Below are positions 43,208 to 51,499 of a stretch of 64,000 nt of DNA, in pieces. How positions within the stretch are numbered: the stretch's first letter is position 1; every line of letters begins with the position of its first letter. The position numbers and the translations under genes were made by a program. The notes below the pieces were generated by a model. It worked only from the letters and a program-made list of their open reading frames with translations. It made no database searches and had not been told where the DNA came from. Source of the stretch: Bacteroidia bacterium (GTDB lineage: Bacteria; Bacteroidota; Bacteroidia; B-17B0; Aurantibacillaceae); the NCBI GenBank assembly GCA_016787705.1, contig JAEUTP010000015.1, positions 233,685 through 297,684 on the forward strand. Reading direction: 5' to 3'.

Positions 43208-44611
43208 ATGATCTATCTGAAACGTTTAGTTGGCGATATACGATTTTGGATCCTTCTTTCTTTTATACTACGTCTTTACCACATTACCAATCCACCATTA
43301 GAGGTTATTCATAACTGGCGCCAAACAACAGTTACCATGCCTGCAAGAAATTTTGTAGAAACGGGACCTGACATTTTTTATCCGAAAGTTGATTTTGCAG
43401 GAGAAAAAACCGGTATTACCGGTATGGAATTTCCTTTTTTAAATTATCTTATTTACCTGGTATCGCTTTTGTTTGGCTATGAGCATTGGTATGGCAGATT
43501 AATTAATCTTCTTTTTTCATGCGCAGGGCTTTTTTACTTTTACAAACTCATTAAAAAATATTTTACTCAACAGCTTGCTTTTAGCGCCACATTCATACTT
43601 ATTTTTTCAATCTGGTTTTCGTATTCACGAAAAATAATGCCCGATACATTTTCGGTTTCGTTGGCATTGATAGGAGTGTTTTATGGTACCGAATATTTTG
43701 ATAACAAACCTAACGCAAAGAACATTTTATTATATTTTATTTTTGTGCTCTTTGGTGTATTATCAAAACTACCAGCCGGAGCTATTTTGATTGTTTTTTT
43801 ATTATTTATTTTTAATAAAAACATCCTCTTATCACGGAAAATTATTTTCTCTTCAGTGTCATTATTAATAATAGCACCGGTGGCTGGCTGGTATTTTTAT
43901 TGGGTGCCATATTTAACAGCAACTTTTGGCTTTGATCATTTTTTTATGGGTAAAAGCATTACCGAAGGTGTTTATGAGATCATTCAAAATTATGATATGG
44001 CACTCGAAAAATTTTACAAGCAGGCACTTGGCTTTACAGGGTTTATTGCGTTTGTTTGCTGTACGGTTGTATTAATTAAGAAAAAAGAAAAAACACAAAC
44101 ATGGATACTTGTGCTTTGTACAGTTTCATTTTTATTTATTGTTTTAAAAGCAGGTTTAACATTTTGCAGGCATTCGTATTATATAATTCCATTTGCTCCT
44201 GTAATGGCTTTTGTTTGCGGATCGGTTATTTCAGGATTGAAGAATAAAAAGCTTGTCATTGCAATTCTTAGTATAATAACTATTGAATGTATCTTAACCA
44301 ATAATGCTGATTTTTATATTAAGGAACAGGGTTATGCAATACTGGATCTTGAAAAAGACCTGGATAAATTCAGTAAACGAAATGATCTTATAATCATCAA
44401 TAGTGGCGAATACCCTACGCCCATTTATTTTTCGCATCGTAAAGGCTGGATAGACAATAATGAAGCAATTGCTGACAGTACCAATATTGAACAGTTAAAG
44501 AAAAAAGGGCTTAAATTTATTGTGATCTTAAAAAGAACATTCGGAACAGATGTATCTTTAAAATACCAACAGGTACTTTCAAATAATAATTACACAATAT
44601 ATAAGCTTTAA
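43208..44611 (+). CDS. GT39/ArnT-like membrane glycosyltransferase
   Basis: 467 residues with about ten transmembrane helices. The first extracytoplasmic loop has NWRQTTVTMPARNFVETGPD, the place where PMT/ArnT-type enzymes bind the polyprenyl-phosphate sugar (commonly Asp-Glu there; here Asn-Trp-Arg-Gln). A C-terminal extracytoplasmic part of about 90 residues follows (EKDLDKFSKRNDLIIINSG, YFSHRKGW). It transfers a sugar from a lipid carrier to a glycan, lipid or protein. It lies between lepA and an MBOAT gene, so a cell-surface modification set is likely. Confidence 0.75.
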   Translation: MIYLKRLVGDIRFWILLSFILRLYHITNPPLEVIHNWRQTTVTMPARNFVETGPDIFYPKVDFAGEKTGITGMEFPFLNYLIYLVSLLFGYEHWYGRLINLLFSCAGLFYFYKLIKKYFTQQLAFSATFILIFSIWFSYSRKIMPDTFSVSLALIGVFYGTEYFDNKPNAKNILLYFIFVLFGVLSKLPAGAILIVFLLFIFNKNILLSRKIIFSSVSLLIIAPVAGWYFYWVPYLTATFGFDHFFMGKSITEGVYEIIQNYDMALEKFYKQALGFTGFIAFVCCTVVLIKKKEKTQTWILVLCTVSFLFIVLKAGLTFCRHSYYIIPFAPVMAFVCGSVISGLKNKKLVIAILSIITIECILTNNADFYIKEQGYAILDLEKDLDKFSKRNDLIIINSGEYPTPIYFSHRKGWIDNNEAIADSTNIEQLKKKGLKFIVILKRTFGTDVSLKYQQVLSNNNYTIYKL

Positions 44612-44627
44612 CCCGGTTATAATTTAA

Positions 44628-46007
44628 GTGTTATTTAATTCTGCCATATTCTTAGTTTTTTTTATTTGCGTTTACATTCTTTATTGGTTTGTATTTAAAA
44701 AGCAGCGTTTATGGGTATTATTATTATCCGGCTGTGTATTTTATGGTTGCTGGGACTGGCGCTTTTTAATTTTATTATTCTTTACCAGTGGCGTCGATTT
44801 TTTTTCCGCTCAAAAAATAGAATCAACGGATAATAACAAAACCAAAAAACAATGGTTAATTGCTTCAGTTTTAATTAATCTAATAACCCTTGGTATTTTT
44901 AAGTATTATAATTTTTTTGCAGGCTCTTTTGTTGATCTTTTAAATGTATTCGGACTTCATCCTTCTTTTACTACCTTAAAAATTATTTTACCGGTTGGCA
45001 TTAGTTTTTATACATTTCAATCCATTGCTTACGTAACCGATGTTTACAGAAATAAAGTAAAGCCTGAAAGATCAGCCTTGCATTATTTTGCTTTCATCTG
45101 TTTTTTTCCTCAAATGGTTGCAGGGCCTATAGAGCGGGCAAAAAAATTATTGCCTCAGTTTAAAAAAGAAAAAACAGTCAGCGTTTTGTATTTTGAAACC
45201 GGGATCAATCTGATCTTATATGGCTTCTTTAAAAAAATTGTTATTGCCGATAATCTCGCGTTGATAGTGGATGAGCTGCAGCAAAATCCGTATGCGTACG
45301 GCACAGGTGTTTTATCTTTAGGCATTTTTGCATTTGCTGTTCAAATTTATACTGATTTTAGCGGGTACAGTGATATTGCACGCGGTTGTGCCCAACTGTT
45401 GGGATTTAAATTATCAAAGAATTTTTATTTCCCTTATTTTTCTGTAAGCCTTAAACAGTTCTGGCAACGCTGGCACATCTCACTTTCAACCTGGTTTAGA
45501 GATTATGTATATATTTCTTTAGGAGGGAATAAAACGTCTACGTTTAAACGCAATATTAATTTATTGGTCACTTTTGTAGTATCAGGTCTTTGGCACGGTG
45601 CAAATTTTACATTTATTCTATGGGGCTTTTTTCATGGCATAGGTTTAATTGTAGAAAAAAGCATGGGCAAAATAAAAATTCCAAAGATCATTAACGGGCT
45701 TTTTGTTTTTTTACTTGTTGCGGTTTTATTTACTTTGTTCAGGGCTCCATCCGTTTGGCATTTTCTTGATTATTTTAAATTCCTGCTTTCATTTAATGAG
45801 GGCATAAGCGCTGGTTATTTTACAACCGGTAATTTTTATTTTATCATTCCATTTTTATTATTTGTTTTGTTCGAGATCTCTAAATATAAAAAACAAGGAC
45901 TATCAAACTATAAATACAATTTTATTGGTAATTTTTTGATCGTTATTGCCATACTTTTGTTTGCGGTTTTTGAGAATGCACCAAGTTTTATTTATTTTCA
46001 ATTTTAA
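44628..46007 (+). CDS. MBOAT family O-acyltransferase (AlgI/DltB type)
   Basis: 459 residues, GTG start 16 bases after the GT39 gene. Multi-pass (about ten helices). It has GISFYTFQSIAYVTDVYR, FFPQMVAGPIERAKKLLPQF, IYTDFSGYSDIARGCAQLLG, SLKQFWQRWHISLSTWFRDY and VSGLWHGANFTFILWG with the conserved histidine of the AlgI-type active site. It moves acyl groups (commonly acetyl) across the membrane onto exopolysaccharide or cell-wall glycan. Its stop overlaps the SGNH gene start by one base. Confidence 0.93.
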   Translation: MLFNSAIFLVFFICVYILYWFVFKKQRLWVLLLSGCVFYGCWDWRFLILLFFTSGVDFFSAQKIESTDNNKTKKQWLIASVLINLITLGIFKYYNFFAGSFVDLLNVFGLHPSFTTLKIILPVGISFYTFQSIAYVTDVYRNKVKPERSALHYFAFICFFPQMVAGPIERAKKLLPQFKKEKTVSVLYFETGINLILYGFFKKIVIADNLALIVDELQQNPYAYGTGVLSLGIFAFAVQIYTDFSGYSDIARGCAQLLGFKLSKNFYFPYFSVSLKQFWQRWHISLSTWFRDYVYISLGGNKTSTFKRNINLLVTFVVSGLWHGANFTFILWGFFHGIGLIVEKSMGKIKIPKIINGLFVFLLVAVLFTLFRAPSVWHFLDYFKFLLSFNEGISAGYFTTGNFYFIIPFLLFVLFEISKYKKQGLSNYKYNFIGNFLIVIAILLFAVFENAPSFIYFQF

Positions 46008-46921
46008 TGAATAGAAGGTCAAAATATATTATTTTTTTAATAGCAATAGTTTGCTTTTTCTTTTCTGTTTTTTTTGTTACACCAACCAAAGTGTTTTTGT
46101 TTGAGAATAGCATGGGAGACTGTAATGGTCGTGCACGGTTTATGTATTCTTCTTTGTACAAACAAAAAAATAATGCCGATGTTGTTTTTTTTGGCTCTTC
46201 GCGTACAATGAACAGTGTTAACGATACCATTAAAGGCAAACATAAATTATTAAATTTAGGTTATTGTCGTTTTGGTAGAAACTTAGACCATTTTTTTATT
46301 GAAGAATATTTAGAAACACATGCACCTTCTGAAATTATTTTAGAGGTAAGAGCAGATGAAGGATCTAATTCTCATCCAATGACACCGTTTTTAATGCCAA
46401 TGTCAAAAGTATGCGAAGGCTTTAAAGCTTTGGATGGTGACGTTTTTAGCAACCTTTACAACAAATGGCTTTTTAATTTAAAATACGTGCGCTTTAAATT
46501 ATTTGAAAAAGACTACAGTAAAGATTTTATAAATTACGATAAACAAGGTTTTTTAGAAAACCTTATTAAAACAGATGTAAATGAACTGAATTTAAAACGC
46601 GCAAAAGATAGTGTGGAATTAATTTCAGAAGATACCGAGCAAAAAAAATTAAATCATAATTCAGAATTTTATTTCAAAAAAGTAAAAGCACTTTGTGATC
46701 AAAAAAATATAAAATTGCGTTTTCTATATTTGCCAAATTATGGTAACGTTTATAAAAAACCGCTTTGCCAAAAGTCGTATGAAGATTATGGCCAATGTAT
46801 TATTCCACCCGATAGTATTTTTTGCGACCCTTCTAATTTTGCAGACTACAATCATTTGAACGGGAAAGGCGCCATTAAATTCAGTGCCTGGCTTAACAAT
46901 TTTTTAGAATCCGGTAATTGA
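46007..46921 (+). CDS. Membrane-anchored SGNH-fold protein, partner of the MBOAT acyltransferase
   Basis: 304 residues. N-terminal anchor (KYIIFLIAIVCFFFSVFFV, about 6-24), then an SGNH hydrolase fold: nucleophile region FFGSSRTMNS (Ser64/65) and the C-terminal Asp280/His283 in ADYNHLNGKG. MBOAT acyltransferases of the AlgI, PatA and DltB sort work with such periplasmic SGNH proteins (AlgJ/AlgX, PatB, DltD), which receive the acyl group and pass it to the glycan. One-base overlap (TAATGA) with the MBOAT gene supports that pairing. Confidence 0.8.
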   Translation: MNRRSKYIIFLIAIVCFFFSVFFVTPTKVFLFENSMGDCNGRARFMYSSLYKQKNNADVVFFGSSRTMNSVNDTIKGKHKLLNLGYCRFGRNLDHFFIEEYLETHAPSEIILEVRADEGSNSHPMTPFLMPMSKVCEGFKALDGDVFSNLYNKWLFNLKYVRFKLFEKDYSKDFINYDKQGFLENLIKTDVNELNLKRAKDSVELISEDTEQKKLNHNSEFYFKKVKALCDQKNIKLRFLYLPNYGNVYKKPLCQKSYEDYGQCIIPPDSIFCDPSNFADYNHLNGKGAIKFSAWLNNFLESGN

Positions 46922-46963
46922 CTTTTCAACTTTATTATTGTTCACAAATGCTGTAACCAAAAG

Positions 46964-46985
46964 CATAGTATACACTTATACTGTG
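46964..46985. promoter_or_regulatory. Inverted repeat ahead of the MORN-repeat gene
   Basis: CATAGTATA, loop CACT, TATACTGTG: nine-base stem with one G-T pair, 13 bases before ATG 46998. It may be a protein-binding operator or leader hairpin. No T-run. Confidence 0.35.
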
Positions 46986-46997
46986 TAAATTTACGTG

Positions 46998-48752
46998 ATG
47001 CGATTTTTAATCTTAATTTTCCTGTTTGCCTTAAGCTTCTCTCTTTCCGCACAAATAAAAAAAGAGTATTACGATGCTAAAGAAACCCAACTAAAATCAG
47101 AAACAGATTATTACAAAGGCGTTCCTTATGGAGCCTATACCGAGTATTATCAAAGCGGTAATGTGTTATCAAAAGGATATTATTATTCCGGTAAGCTTAG
47201 CCACTTTTTAGGAAAAGAAGACAGCGTTTGGACATTTTATTATGAAGATGGAGCAAAAAAAGCAGTTGAACGTTATAACAAAGGAGAAAAAAATGGCACT
47301 AACAGTTATTATTTTAAATCTGGTAAAATATCTCAGCTCACAAGGTTTGTAGATAATAAGGCAGATAGTACATGGACGTCTTTTTATGAAAATGGCAAAG
47401 TAAAAAGCCGTGAACCTTTTGTAAAAGGAATAAAAGAAGGTGAATGGGTTTATTATTTTGATAATGGTCAGTTAGAAAGCAAAGGCACCTTTGAAAAAGA
47501 TAAACGTCAGGGCAAAGTAGAAACCTATAACAAAGCTGGCAAATTATTGGCTATTCAAGAGTATTGTAACGGCAAGCCCTGTAACCGTTGGGAAGAGTAC
47601 TATGATAGCGGTCAAAAGAAATTTGTAAAAGAATATAAAGACAGCACTCTTTATCTGATGGATTTGTGGGACACTAAAGGCAAACAGTTGGTAACTGGTG
47701 GCAATGGCAGCATTACAGCTAATTACGACAATGGGCTTGTAAAAGCTATGGGTTTTTATAAAGATGGTTTGCAGGATGGTATCTGGCGTTTCTTTCATGC
47801 AAATGGCGAATTAGATTACGAGGCAACGTACGCAAACGGAGCTTTAAACGGCTATTACTCTTCATACTTTGCTAATCACAAAGTAAAAAGCGAAGGAGAA
47901 TTTATTAATAATAAGAAGAATGGCGTTTGGAAATTTTATACTACTGATGGTAAACCCGAAATGATAGGTACTTTAAAAGATGATCTGCGCGATGATAAAT
48001 GGACCTATTATTATGCCAACGGAAAAGTAGAAAGCGAAGGTTATTATTTAAACGATAAACAAACCGCCACCTGGAATTATTTTTATAAAGGCGGTGAAAA
48101 ATGGCGCCAGGGAAATTATGATAATGGATTAAAGACCGGAACCTGGACAACCTGGTTCGAAAACGGCAAAAAACTACAGGAAGGCCCATATATTTTGGGA
48201 AAAGAGAATGGATTGTGGACAAGCTGGTGGGATAATGGGACAAAAAAAGATGAAGGTACGTTTAAAGACGTACTTTTAGTTGATAACTGGATGGGTTGGT
48301 ACTCTAACGGGAAGCAAAATTATATAGGAAATTACAACAATAAGGGAAAAAAACAGGGAAAATGGGATTATTTTTACGAAAATGGGCAACCACGTGAAAC
48401 CTGTTCGTATGTAAACGGTATAAAACATGGGAACTATACCCAATGGTTTGAAAGAGGAAGTTTTGTTGATGTAAAAGGAAAATATAAAAAAGGACATCAA
48501 CATGGCGAGTGGACTTATTATTACGAAACCGGAGGCATAAATCGAATTCAGAACTTTAAAAATGGGAAGCTTAGCGGCAAAAGCGTTTCGTACTACACAA
48601 ATGCCAAACTGCAAAGCGAATGTAATTATAAGATAGTGAACGACAGAAGAAAAGGCAAGGTACAAAGTGTTCCTCACGGTTTGTGGGTGTTTTACGACAA
48701 AAGCGGAAAAGAAATAAATAGAATATATTACGAAAATGGAGTAAAAAAATAA
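46998..48752 (+). CDS. Secreted MORN-repeat (YwqK-like) protein
   Basis: 584 residues from ATG 46998 (a GTG one codon earlier is possible). Signal peptide MRFLILIFLFALSFSLSAQ. The whole mature protein is about 22 tandem MORN-like units of 22-24 residues with the pattern 'NGK...EG.Y..G...G.W..YY.NG' (for example EYYQSGNVLSKGYYYSGKLS, DDKWTYYYANGKVESEGYYL). These make a long beta-hairpin ladder. Databases often label such proteins 'YwqK family antitoxin', which has no support here: there is no adjacent toxin and the protein is exported. Function unknown, perhaps surface binding. Confidence 0.82.
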   Translation: MRFLILIFLFALSFSLSAQIKKEYYDAKETQLKSETDYYKGVPYGAYTEYYQSGNVLSKGYYYSGKLSHFLGKEDSVWTFYYEDGAKKAVERYNKGEKNGTNSYYFKSGKISQLTRFVDNKADSTWTSFYENGKVKSREPFVKGIKEGEWVYYFDNGQLESKGTFEKDKRQGKVETYNKAGKLLAIQEYCNGKPCNRWEEYYDSGQKKFVKEYKDSTLYLMDLWDTKGKQLVTGGNGSITANYDNGLVKAMGFYKDGLQDGIWRFFHANGELDYEATYANGALNGYYSSYFANHKVKSEGEFINNKKNGVWKFYTTDGKPEMIGTLKDDLRDDKWTYYYANGKVESEGYYLNDKQTATWNYFYKGGEKWRQGNYDNGLKTGTWTTWFENGKKLQEGPYILGKENGLWTSWWDNGTKKDEGTFKDVLLVDNWMGWYSNGKQNYIGNYNNKGKKQGKWDYFYENGQPRETCSYVNGIKHGNYTQWFERGSFVDVKGKYKKGHQHGEWTYYYETGGINRIQNFKNGKLSGKSVSYYTNAKLQSECNYKIVNDRRKGKVQSVPHGLWVFYDKSGKEINRIYYENGVKK

Positions 48753-48767
48753 GTGCAGTTTTTTTGT

Positions 48768-48775
48768 TATATTTG
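48768..48775 (+). promoter_or_regulatory. TATATTTG -7 promoter box
   Basis: TATATTTG, perfect TAnnTTTG, ends 13 bases before the lipoprotein start at 48789, giving a predicted leader under ten bases. Confidence 0.55.
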
Positions 48776-48788
48776 TCACGTACAAGTT

Positions 48789-49625
48789 ATGATCAAAGTT
48801 AGTTTTAAAATAATTATAGCAGCCCTTGCCTTATCATTTGCCTCTTGCGGCAATGGCGAAAAACAGGACGATAATATTGTTGTTGATGAAAATACAAAAC
48901 AAGCCGTTCAGGAAACAAAATTAAATGCACAAAACGTATTTAATTCAATGCCCGACAGGCAAATAATCTTAAAACTTATTGATGATAATAAAATAGAATA
49001 CAATCCTGATTTTTTAAATGATCCTAATGGTGTTTCAAAATATACTATCGAGTTTTATAAAGCTGCCAATCTTGGTATTTATGGTTCAGATCTAAGTATT
49101 GCCAATTCTTTCGATCAAACACAAGAAAGTATGGTGTTTTTAAAATGTGTTAACTCATTAGCTGCAAACATTGGTGTTAACGGCGCCTTCGATCAGGCTA
49201 TGTTCGATCGTATGGAAGCTAACCGTGAAAACAAAGATTCAACCTTAGAAATTATTACAGCTGCGTTTAAAAAAGCAGATGAGATCTTAAAAGTAAATAA
49301 CCGTCCTGCTACATCTGCTGTAATCCTTGCAGGATGCTGGGTAGAGGGAATGTATGTTTCTTGCCAGATAGCTAAAACTCCAAATGGCGAAAAAGTAATT
49401 CCAACAATTATTGAGCAGGGCGAATCATTAAAAAATCTGATCATTATGCTTGAAGCTTCTAACCTTTCAGAAGCAGGTAAATTTATCGTTTCCGATCTTA
49501 AGGCCATTCGCGATGCGTTTGAGGCCGCAGAAGCTAATACGGTTCAAAATCTTGAGACCATTAAAACCATTGACGAAAAAGTTACCGCCCTGCGTACAAG
49601 GCTTACAGCAGGCGCTGTTTCTTAA
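48789..49625 (+). CDS. Conserved lipoprotein of unknown function
   Basis: 278 residues from ATG 48789 (MIKVSFKIIIAALALSFASC, lipid-modified Cys20, then GNGEKQDDN). The frame is open to 48753, but a start there would put the -7 box inside the gene and spoil the signal peptide. The mature protein is almost all helical (KLNAQNVFNSMPDRQIILKL, AGCWVEGMYVSCQIA, ETIKTIDEKVTALRTRL). I recognise it only as a conserved Bacteroidota type without assigned function. Lone gene with its own promoter. Confidence 0.75.
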   Translation: MIKVSFKIIIAALALSFASCGNGEKQDDNIVVDENTKQAVQETKLNAQNVFNSMPDRQIILKLIDDNKIEYNPDFLNDPNGVSKYTIEFYKAANLGIYGSDLSIANSFDQTQESMVFLKCVNSLAANIGVNGAFDQAMFDRMEANRENKDSTLEIITAAFKKADEILKVNNRPATSAVILAGCWVEGMYVSCQIAKTPNGEKVIPTIIEQGESLKNLIIMLEASNLSEAGKFIVSDLKAIRDAFEAAEANTVQNLETIKTIDEKVTALRTRLTAGAVS

Positions 49626-49695
49626 TCACATTTAACTTTTTTTCAAAGTACAAGCGTTTAATTTCATTCAATTATCCTTAAATTAGTGTTTGCTA

Positions 49696-50961
49696 ATGAA
49701 GCGCTTATTTGCTATAATTTTTATTCTTTTTTTCGCAGGAAAATCTTTTGCTGCCTACATCCTTATTCCAATGGATGATGATCAGAAAAATCATTTAAAG
49801 GCGTATGGTCTTGCCTATTGGGCATTAAAAGGAGAGTTGGAAATTCACTGGCTGTTAAATTATCGCGGTGGTAGTTTTATGATTCCCAATGCAAAAGCGG
49901 TTTCAAACGAATGTGTAATAAGAGGCATTAGTTATGAAACAATTTCTGATGCACAAGGCAATTCTATTCTTGCCGAAATTGCAAACCCAGAAGTAAACAT
50001 GGATGCGGTTAAATTAGAAAAAGCGCCCCGCATTGCCGTTTATTCTCCTAAAGGCAAGCAGCCCTGGGATGATGCGGTGACACTGGTTTTAAAGTATGCA
50101 GAAATTTCTTACGATATTGTTTACGATGAAGAAATTTATTTAGAGAAATTAAAAGATTACGATTGGCTGCATTTACATCATGAAGATTTTACCGGCCAGT
50201 ACGGAAAATTTTATGCGCAGTTTCAAAACGCTGCCTGGTATCAAAACGAAGTAAAAGAAAATGAAGCGCTCGCAAAAAAATTAGGCTTCTCAAAAGTTTC
50301 TTTAATGAAATTAAATACTGCAAAAAAAATAAAAGACTTTGTGTTTGGCGGCGGCTTCTTATTTGCCATGTGCAGCGCTACCGATAGTTACGATATTGCT
50401 TTAGCGGCAGAAGGTGTAGATATTTGTGAAAGCATGTTCGATCATGATGCGGCAGATAAAAATGCGACTTCAAAATTAGATTTTTCAAAAGGTTTTGCAT
50501 TTGAAAATTACCAGTTAAAACCAAATCCTTACGAGTACGAATACTCAACTATTGATACCTATTTCTCTCGTCGTAATTATGGCATGACACAAAAAACAGA
50601 TCTTTTTACTTTGTTTGAATTTTCTGCCAAATGGGATCCTGTGCCCACCATGTTATGCCAAAACCATACAAGCACCATAAATGGCTTTTGGGGACAAACA
50701 GCCGCTTTTGATAAAAAGTACATTAAAAAGAATGTATTAATAATGGGTGAAGCAAAAGCGTTTAGCGAAGCGCGTTACATACATGGCGATATTGGTAAAG
50801 GCACATGGACATTTTATAGCGGTCACGATCCCGAAGATTACGAGCATAGAGTAGAAGAGCCGCCAACAGATCTTTCGTTACACCCAAATTCACCTGGCTA
50901 TCGTTTGATCTTAAATAATATTTTATTTCCTGCAGCAAAAAAGAAAAAACAAAAAACATAG
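49696..50961 (+). CDS. Conserved Bacteroidota secreted protein ('asparagine synthetase B' by some labels)
   Basis: 421 residues from ATG 49696 (a TTG two codons upstream is possible). Signal peptide MKRLFAIIFILFFAGKSFA. The mature start AYILIPMDDDQKNHLKAYGL is highly conserved in the phylum in my memory. The domain about 105-260 (APRIAVYSPKGKQPWDDAVT, YDWLHLHHEDFTG, GGGFLFAMCSATDSYDIAL) resembles a class I glutamine amidotransferase-like fold with Cys near residue 225. No asparagine synthetase domain is visible, so that label is unsafe. Function unknown. Confidence 0.7.
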   Translation: MKRLFAIIFILFFAGKSFAAYILIPMDDDQKNHLKAYGLAYWALKGELEIHWLLNYRGGSFMIPNAKAVSNECVIRGISYETISDAQGNSILAEIANPEVNMDAVKLEKAPRIAVYSPKGKQPWDDAVTLVLKYAEISYDIVYDEEIYLEKLKDYDWLHLHHEDFTGQYGKFYAQFQNAAWYQNEVKENEALAKKLGFSKVSLMKLNTAKKIKDFVFGGGFLFAMCSATDSYDIALAAEGVDICESMFDHDAADKNATSKLDFSKGFAFENYQLKPNPYEYEYSTIDTYFSRRNYGMTQKTDLFTLFEFSAKWDPVPTMLCQNHTSTINGFWGQTAAFDKKYIKKNVLIMGEAKAFSEARYIHGDIGKGTWTFYSGHDPEDYEHRVEEPPTDLSLHPNSPGYRLILNNILFPAAKKKKQKT

Positions 50962-50964
50962 TTT

Positions 50965-51330
50965 ATCAATTTCCTTTTAAAAATAGTTGTTTCGGCATTG
51001 GCTGTATTTATTGTAGCGCACCTTTTACCGGGCGTAAGAATAGATAATTATTTAACGGCACTTTTGGTTGCTGTTGTGTTGGCTTTTTTAAACACAATTG
51101 TAAAACCCATACTCACTATACTTACAATTCCCATAACGGTTGTTACCTTGGGGCTTTTTTTACTGGTAATAAATGCCCTCATTATCATTTTTGCAGGTAA
51201 ACTGGTAGATGGGTTTTATGTGAATGGTTTTTGGTCGGCACTTTTCTTTAGCCTTATTTTATCCGTTTGCACCGGCATTTTAAATATGCTGTTTGGTGTT
51301 AACGATAAAAGTTCAAAACGTGAAGATTGA
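50965..51330 (+). CDS. Phage-holin-family / DUF360-type four-helix membrane protein
   Basis: The frame is open from right after the previous stop (TAG 50959-50961). First in-frame standard start is TTG at 50998 (110 residues), but this cuts the first helix in half. The homologous start would be at 50965, where the codon is ATC (I-NFLLKIVVSALAVFIVAHLL; 121 residues). Four transmembrane helices follow with LPGVRIDNYLTALLVAVVLA, FLNTIVKPILTILTIP and GFWSALFFSLILSVC. The family (annotated 'phage holin family', YvlD-like) is chromosomal and unrelated to a prophage here. Four bases from the previous gene, so the two are co-transcribed. Confidence 0.75.
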   Translation: MNFLLKIVVSALAVFIVAHLLPGVRIDNYLTALLVAVVLAFLNTIVKPILTILTIPITVVTLGLFLLVINALIIIFAGKLVDGFYVNGFWSALFFSLILSVCTGILNMLFGVNDKSSKRED

Positions 51331-51468
51331 TTATTTAATTAAACTTTTGTTTATAGTTTACAATAAATAATTAATTAGGTTTCTTGTTAAAATAATACTT
51401 AAAAAATAAGTACTTGTTTGTTGATGAATTTCAATATAAAATTTGAAGAGTTTTTTAGATTTTTTAAT

Positions 51469-51476
51469 TACATTTA
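51469..51476 (+). promoter_or_regulatory. TACATTTA -7-like box
   Basis: TACATTTA ends 23 bases before the T9SS beta-helix gene start; weak match to the TAnnTTTG element. The 170-base spacer 51331-51499 is otherwise A/T-rich without clear features. Confidence 0.3.
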
Positions 51477-51499
51477 TAGGTAATTAATAAAACTAAAAC

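Noticed and set aside
46998..48752. Toxin-antitoxin locus (MORN proteins are often labelled YwqK antitoxin)
   Set aside because: The protein is exported, 584 residues long, and has no adjacent toxin-like gene.
50965..51330. Prophage remnant suggested by the 'holin family' protein
   Set aside because: No integrase, lysin, portal, capsid or attachment sites nearby; the family is a normal chromosomal four-helix protein.
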